Shown here: one piece after another, positions 8,026 through 10,583 of the stretch
How the letters are laid out: each line of letters begins with the position of its first letter
How positions within the stretch are numbered: position 1 is the stretch's first letter
Source: Candidatus Woesearchaeota archaeon
GTDB taxonomy: Archaea > Nanobdellota > Nanobdellia > Woesearchaeales > UBA11576
DNA length: 10,583 nucleotides
Assembly: GCA_019322385.1 (NCBI GenBank)
Contig: JAHWIS010000034.1
Coordinates: 1 to 10,583 of the forward strand
Reading direction: 5' to 3'
The notes under the pieces: model-generated
Told to the model about the DNA's origin: nothing
The model's input: only the letters and a program-made list of their open reading frames with translations
Databases searched by the model: none
Program-made: the position numbers and the translations under genes

Positions 8026-9178
8026 GAAAAGCAAATCCACTGCAGTTGACGTTGCTGTAATGAAATGCAAAAGATACGATAGTTCTGTTTTTGAAGCTGT
8101 CACGAAAGCGCTGGACATGATAGGTGCAAAAAGCATTCTCAAACCAGGTATGAAAGTCCTCATCAAACCCAACATGTTATCTGATGCAGGTCCGTCAAGG
8201 CCTGTGAACACGCATCCTCTGGTCATCGACGCTGTGTGCAGGTATCTTAAAGACACCAACATCGGCATGGAGATATATGTCGGTGAATCAAGCGGCGCAG
8301 TCTCTACAAACATCACAGCAAAAGCTTTCAAGGGAAGCGGCATCGCAGATGTCGTCAGGAAACATGATATAGAGTTCATCAACTTTGATGAAGACGAGCA
8401 CACAGTGACAGAAATCAAGGATTCCATCATAATGAAAAAGATAGGCATTTCAAAGAAACTTCTGGAAATGGACCTGGTGATCGATGTGTGCAAGCTCAAG
8501 ACGCACATGCTGACAGGATACACAGGCGCTGTGAAGAACATGTTCGGCATCTTGCCGGGCAGGGCAAAGACTAATGCCCATCACAAAGGGAATACTACCG
8601 CAAAATTCTGCAATCTCCTGCTGGACGTGTATTCTGCCAAGATACCGAAGCTTTGCCTGATGGACGGCATCATCGGGATGGAAGGCAACGGCCCAACGCA
8701 TGGCAAGGCAAAAAAGACCGGAATTATAATCGCAAGCAGAGACGCTGTCGCGTTGGACATGGTAGCGACCAGGATAATAGGATTCAGGTTCAAGGACCTT
8801 GATTTTCTGAAAACTGCAAGAAAAAGGAGAATGGCGCCTGAAAGGATAAGGGTGCTGGGTATCAAGAACATAAAAGTGCCATACAAGAAACCATTGAGCT
8901 ATAAGCTCAATATCAGCCAGCCTGTCCAGAACATACTTTACAGGACGATAAAGACATATTTCAACGTCAATAAACCAAATTGCAGGGCATGCAGGCAATG
9001 CATGCACCTGTGCCCGCAGAATGCAATAAGCATGCGGAAGGGTTTCCCTGCTTTTGACAAAGAAAAGTGCATCATGTGCTACTGCTGCCACGAGCTCTGC
9101 CCTCACGGCGCAATCGTGCTTAAAAAGCCTTTGGTCCTGAGGATGGGTGAGAGATTGTTCAAATCGCTAAGAGACTGA
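8018..9178 (+). CDS. DUF362 protein with two [4Fe-4S] ferredoxin motifs
   Basis: 386 residues. Residues about 10-290 form a DUF362 domain: KPGMKVLIKPNM (42-53), NTHP (64-67), a GESSGA turn (89-94), CKLKTHMLTGYTGAVKNMFGILPG (158-181) and the DAVALDMVA segment (242-250). Two ferredoxin motifs close it: C322xxC325xxC328xxxC332-P and C351xxC354xxC357xxxC361-P, each able to hold a [4Fe-4S] cluster. DUF362 proteins are poorly characterised; the ferredoxin half implies electron transfer, in the cytosol since no signal or membrane segment is seen. The start codon lies within the last codons of the previous gene (8-base overlap). It might feed electrons to the radical SAM enzymes or to a reduction step of this pathway, which is inference. 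Domain call is firm, role open. Confidence 0.9.
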   Translation: MVKKSKSTAVDVAVMKCKRYDSSVFEAVTKALDMIGAKSILKPGMKVLIKPNMLSDAGPSRPVNTHPLVIDAVCRYLKDTNIGMEIYVGESSGAVSTNITAKAFKGSGIADVVRKHDIEFINFDEDEHTVTEIKDSIIMKKIGISKKLLEMDLVIDVCKLKTHMLTGYTGAVKNMFGILPGRAKTNAHHKGNTTAKFCNLLLDVYSAKIPKLCLMDGIIGMEGNGPTHGKAKKTGIIIASRDAVALDMVATRIIGFRFKDLDFLKTARKRRMAPERIRVLGIKNIKVPYKKPLSYKLNISQPVQNILYRTIKTYFNVNKPNCRACRQCMHLCPQNAISMRKGFPAFDKEKCIMCYCCHELCPHGAIVLKKPLVLRMGERLFKSLRD

Positions 9179-9186
9179 GGCAATCG

Positions 9187-10203
9187 ATGATGGAAAAGAA
9201 AACCAAAGCATCTGCAGGAGCAAAAAAGGTCCTCGTGACAGGCGCGACTGGCTTCATAGGATCGCATATGATCGACGCCCTGGAAAAAGAGGGCTTCAGG
9301 ATCAAGGCGCTTGTAAGGAAGACAAGCAATATAAGGCGTCTGAAAGACAGGGATATAGAGCTTGTCTTCGGAGACCTTCTGCACAAAAGGTCCTTGGAAA
9401 AAGCTGTAACGGATGTTGATGTCATATTCCACCTTGCAGGTTTTCTGTTCGGGAATGATGAAAAGGATTTCTTAAGGGTAAATGTAGAAGGCACAAGGAA
9501 TCTTCTTTCAGCGATAAACAAGGTGAATCCAGATATCAGGAGATTTATTTACATAAGCAGTCAGGCAGCTATCAGGCCTAACAAGAGTAACATTCCTGTT
9601 GATCTACACAGCGAGGAAAGCAGATGCTCTCCGACAACCTATTACGGCAAGAGCAAATTAAAGGCTGAAAAGCATGTCAAAGCAATGTCAGCCAGTTTCC
9701 CGACAACTATAATCAGACCGTCACTGGTCTTTGGACCAAGGACTACTGCCTTCAACCCATTTTTCAAATTAATAAAGAAAGGCATCAAGCTGAACATGAG
9801 ACAAGACAGGCATTATTCCTTTATCCATGTTAATGACTTAGTCAGAGGTATCCTTGCTGCTGCTGAAAATCCTGCTGCTGAAGACAAGACATATTTTATG
9901 GCACACAAAGAAAGTTTTTCATGGAACAGGCTTATGAGCATGATTGAAAGATTGATGGGCAAAAGAGCTTTCTCTTTGAAGATATCTGAAAACACAATAC
10001 GATTTATCAAGGCCTTGCTGCCCATATACACATTTCTTTCAAGGGATTACAGGCCCATCTCAAAGATTGAAGAGATCCAGCAAGTGTACTGGCTCTGTGA
10101 TTCCACCAAAGCAGAGAAAGAGATTGGTTTCAAGGCAGGGATAAACTTTGAAAAGAGTATTAAGGAGACATTGGATTGGAGTTACAGGCAAGGATTAGTT
10201 TAG
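9187..10203 (+). CDS. Extended SDR, NAD-dependent epimerase/3-beta-HSD type
   Basis: 338 residues. The N-terminal nucleotide-binding loop TGATGFIG (G19, G22, G25) is the extended-SDR form; GDL (62-64) and HLAG (82-85) follow. The catalytic set is SS (124-125) and Y153-x3-K157 (YGKSK), then RPSLVFGP (177-184), as in epimerases and 3-beta-hydroxysteroid dehydrogenase-like reductases. The C-terminal half is the substrate domain and has no obvious membrane helix. Bacterial ceramide reductase CerR belongs to this superfamily and reduces the keto group made by SPT, so by context this protein may reduce the amino ketone of the first gene; sugar epimerase or other activity is not excluded. Start: ATG 9187 (a second ATG follows at 9190), with TGAGG at 9176-9180 overlapping the previous stop. 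It is the last gene of the operon, since a new promoter follows. Confidence 0.9.
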   Translation: MMEKKTKASAGAKKVLVTGATGFIGSHMIDALEKEGFRIKALVRKTSNIRRLKDRDIELVFGDLLHKRSLEKAVTDVDVIFHLAGFLFGNDEKDFLRVNVEGTRNLLSAINKVNPDIRRFIYISSQAAIRPNKSNIPVDLHSEESRCSPTTYYGKSKLKAEKHVKAMSASFPTTIIRPSLVFGPRTTAFNPFFKLIKKGIKLNMRQDRHYSFIHVNDLVRGILAAAENPAAEDKTYFMAHKESFSWNRLMSMIERLMGKRAFSLKISENTIRFIKALLPIYTFLSRDYRPISKIEEIQQVYWLCDSTKAEKEIGFKAGINFEKSIKETLDWSYRQGLV

Positions 10204-10283
10204 TTTTCGCATTCCAGAATCGAAATCTTTTTAAATGAACAAGCAAGATTCTACCAGAAATAGACCTAAAAGGGGGCGTAATA
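10204..10283 (+). promoter_or_regulatory. Promoter and leader of the next transcription unit
   Basis: CTTTTTAAATG (10227-10237) after CGAAAT is a third TATA/BRE-like element, very similar to the one at 3625. Expected start near 10255-10260. AAAAGGGGG (about 10268-10276) provides a strong ribosome site 7 bases before the TTG at 10284. The T-run just after the previous stop is too short to call a terminator. Confidence 0.68.
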
Positions 10284-10583
10284 TTGAAGGTTTGTGTGAT
10301 ATTTGCAAGAGGTATAAACCACCAAAGTGTTTACAATTACTTTAAAAACATTCCTTTAGGCCCTTGTTATATAGGGACTGTCCTAAATGAAAAAGGGCAT
10401 CAGGTTGAAGTGTTAGATGAGTTCTTGACAAAAGTAGAGCCAGAGAAGATCGATGCAGATGTGATATTAATATCTTCATTGACAAGCTGCATCCCAAGAG
10501 CCTATGAACTGGCCACTATCTTCAGGAGATTAGGAAAGAGGGTCATCATCGGCGGCTCGCATGCCACTGCAATGCCTCATGAA
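10284..10583 (+). CDS. B12-binding domain protein, N-terminal part (probably a radical SAM enzyme)
   Basis: Exactly 100 codons are visible, open to the window end. The start is inferred to be TTG at 10284: no ATG lies in frame nearby, the promoter is at 10227-10237 and a G-rich ribosome site precedes it; the GTG at codon 5 is less well placed. The visible part reads as a cobalamin-binding domain: PLGPCYIGTVLNEKGHQVEVLDEF, then DVILISSLTSC and VIIGGSHATAMP, the usual N-terminal layout of B12-dependent radical SAM enzymes. No DxHxxG is seen. The catalytic CxxxCxxC would lie past the edge, so the radical SAM assignment is inference from this fold. It begins a separate unit but continues the radical SAM theme of the locus. 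Confidence 0.78.
   Translation, partial: MKVCVIFARGINHQSVYNYFKNIPLGPCYIGTVLNEKGHQVEVLDEFLTKVEPEKIDADVILISSLTSCIPRAYELATIFRRLGKRVIIGGSHATAMPHE

Noticed and set aside
7972..8550. 192-residue open frame on the minus strand
   Set aside because: Antisense to the end of the activating enzyme and the start of DUF362; low-complexity Ser/Met/Phe composition typical of a shadow frame.
8450..9106. 218-residue open frame on the minus strand
   Set aside because: It lies opposite the well-supported DUF362-ferredoxin gene and shows no recognisable motif, promoter or ribosome site.
9852..9885. GCTGCTGCTG / CTGCTGCTG short repeats
   Set aside because: They encode an Ala-rich AAAENPAAE stretch inside the SDR and are too short to be a meaningful repeat.

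Overview
The window looks archaeal. Isoleucine ATA and arginine AGG/AGA codons dominate. The three longest gaps between genes each carry a T-rich/TTTAAATA-type box about 45-57 bases before the next start codon, as expected for archaeal BRE/TATA promoters. The leading genes have strong G-rich Shine-Dalgarno sites. All recognisable genes lie on the + strand. I cannot name the lineage; an uncultured (for example DPANN-type) archaeon is a guess. No tRNA, rRNA, CRISPR array or mobile element was seen.

Layout. (1) 1-695: 3' part of a radical SAM/SPASM protein, truncated by the window edge. (2) 785-3504: a two-gene unit behind its own promoter, with a radical SAM enzyme carrying a C-terminal cysteine cluster, then a B12-binding radical SAM enzyme that strongly resembles the DUF4070/HpnP-like (hopanoid methylase) class. 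(3) 3675-10203: a tightly packed six-gene operon behind a clear promoter: an alpha-oxoamine synthase (serine palmitoyltransferase/KBL/BioF family), two patatin-like proteins (the first with degenerate motifs), a PaaK/LuxE-like adenylate-forming enzyme, a DUF362 protein with two [4Fe-4S] ferredoxin motifs, and an extended SDR (NAD-dependent epimerase/3-beta-HSD type). Gaps in this operon are 1-8 bases, or the genes overlap by 8-32 bases. (4) 10204-10583: a third promoter, then the first 100 codons of another B12-binding protein starting at TTG, probably a further B12-dependent radical SAM enzyme.

How the genes may work together. Activating an acyl or aryl acid (adenylate-forming enzyme), condensing an acyl thioester with an amino acid by decarboxylation (oxoamine synthase), reducing the resulting keto group (SDR) and releasing or moving acyl chains (patatins) is the logic of sphingoid-base/ceramide synthesis in bacteria. 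The flanking radical SAM enzymes are of classes known to act on unactivated carbons, including lipid tails, and the DUF362 ferredoxin could supply electrons. A sphingolipid-like or other amino-lipid pathway in an archaeon would be unusual. This is the most interesting reading of the window, but it rests on gene content and motifs only.
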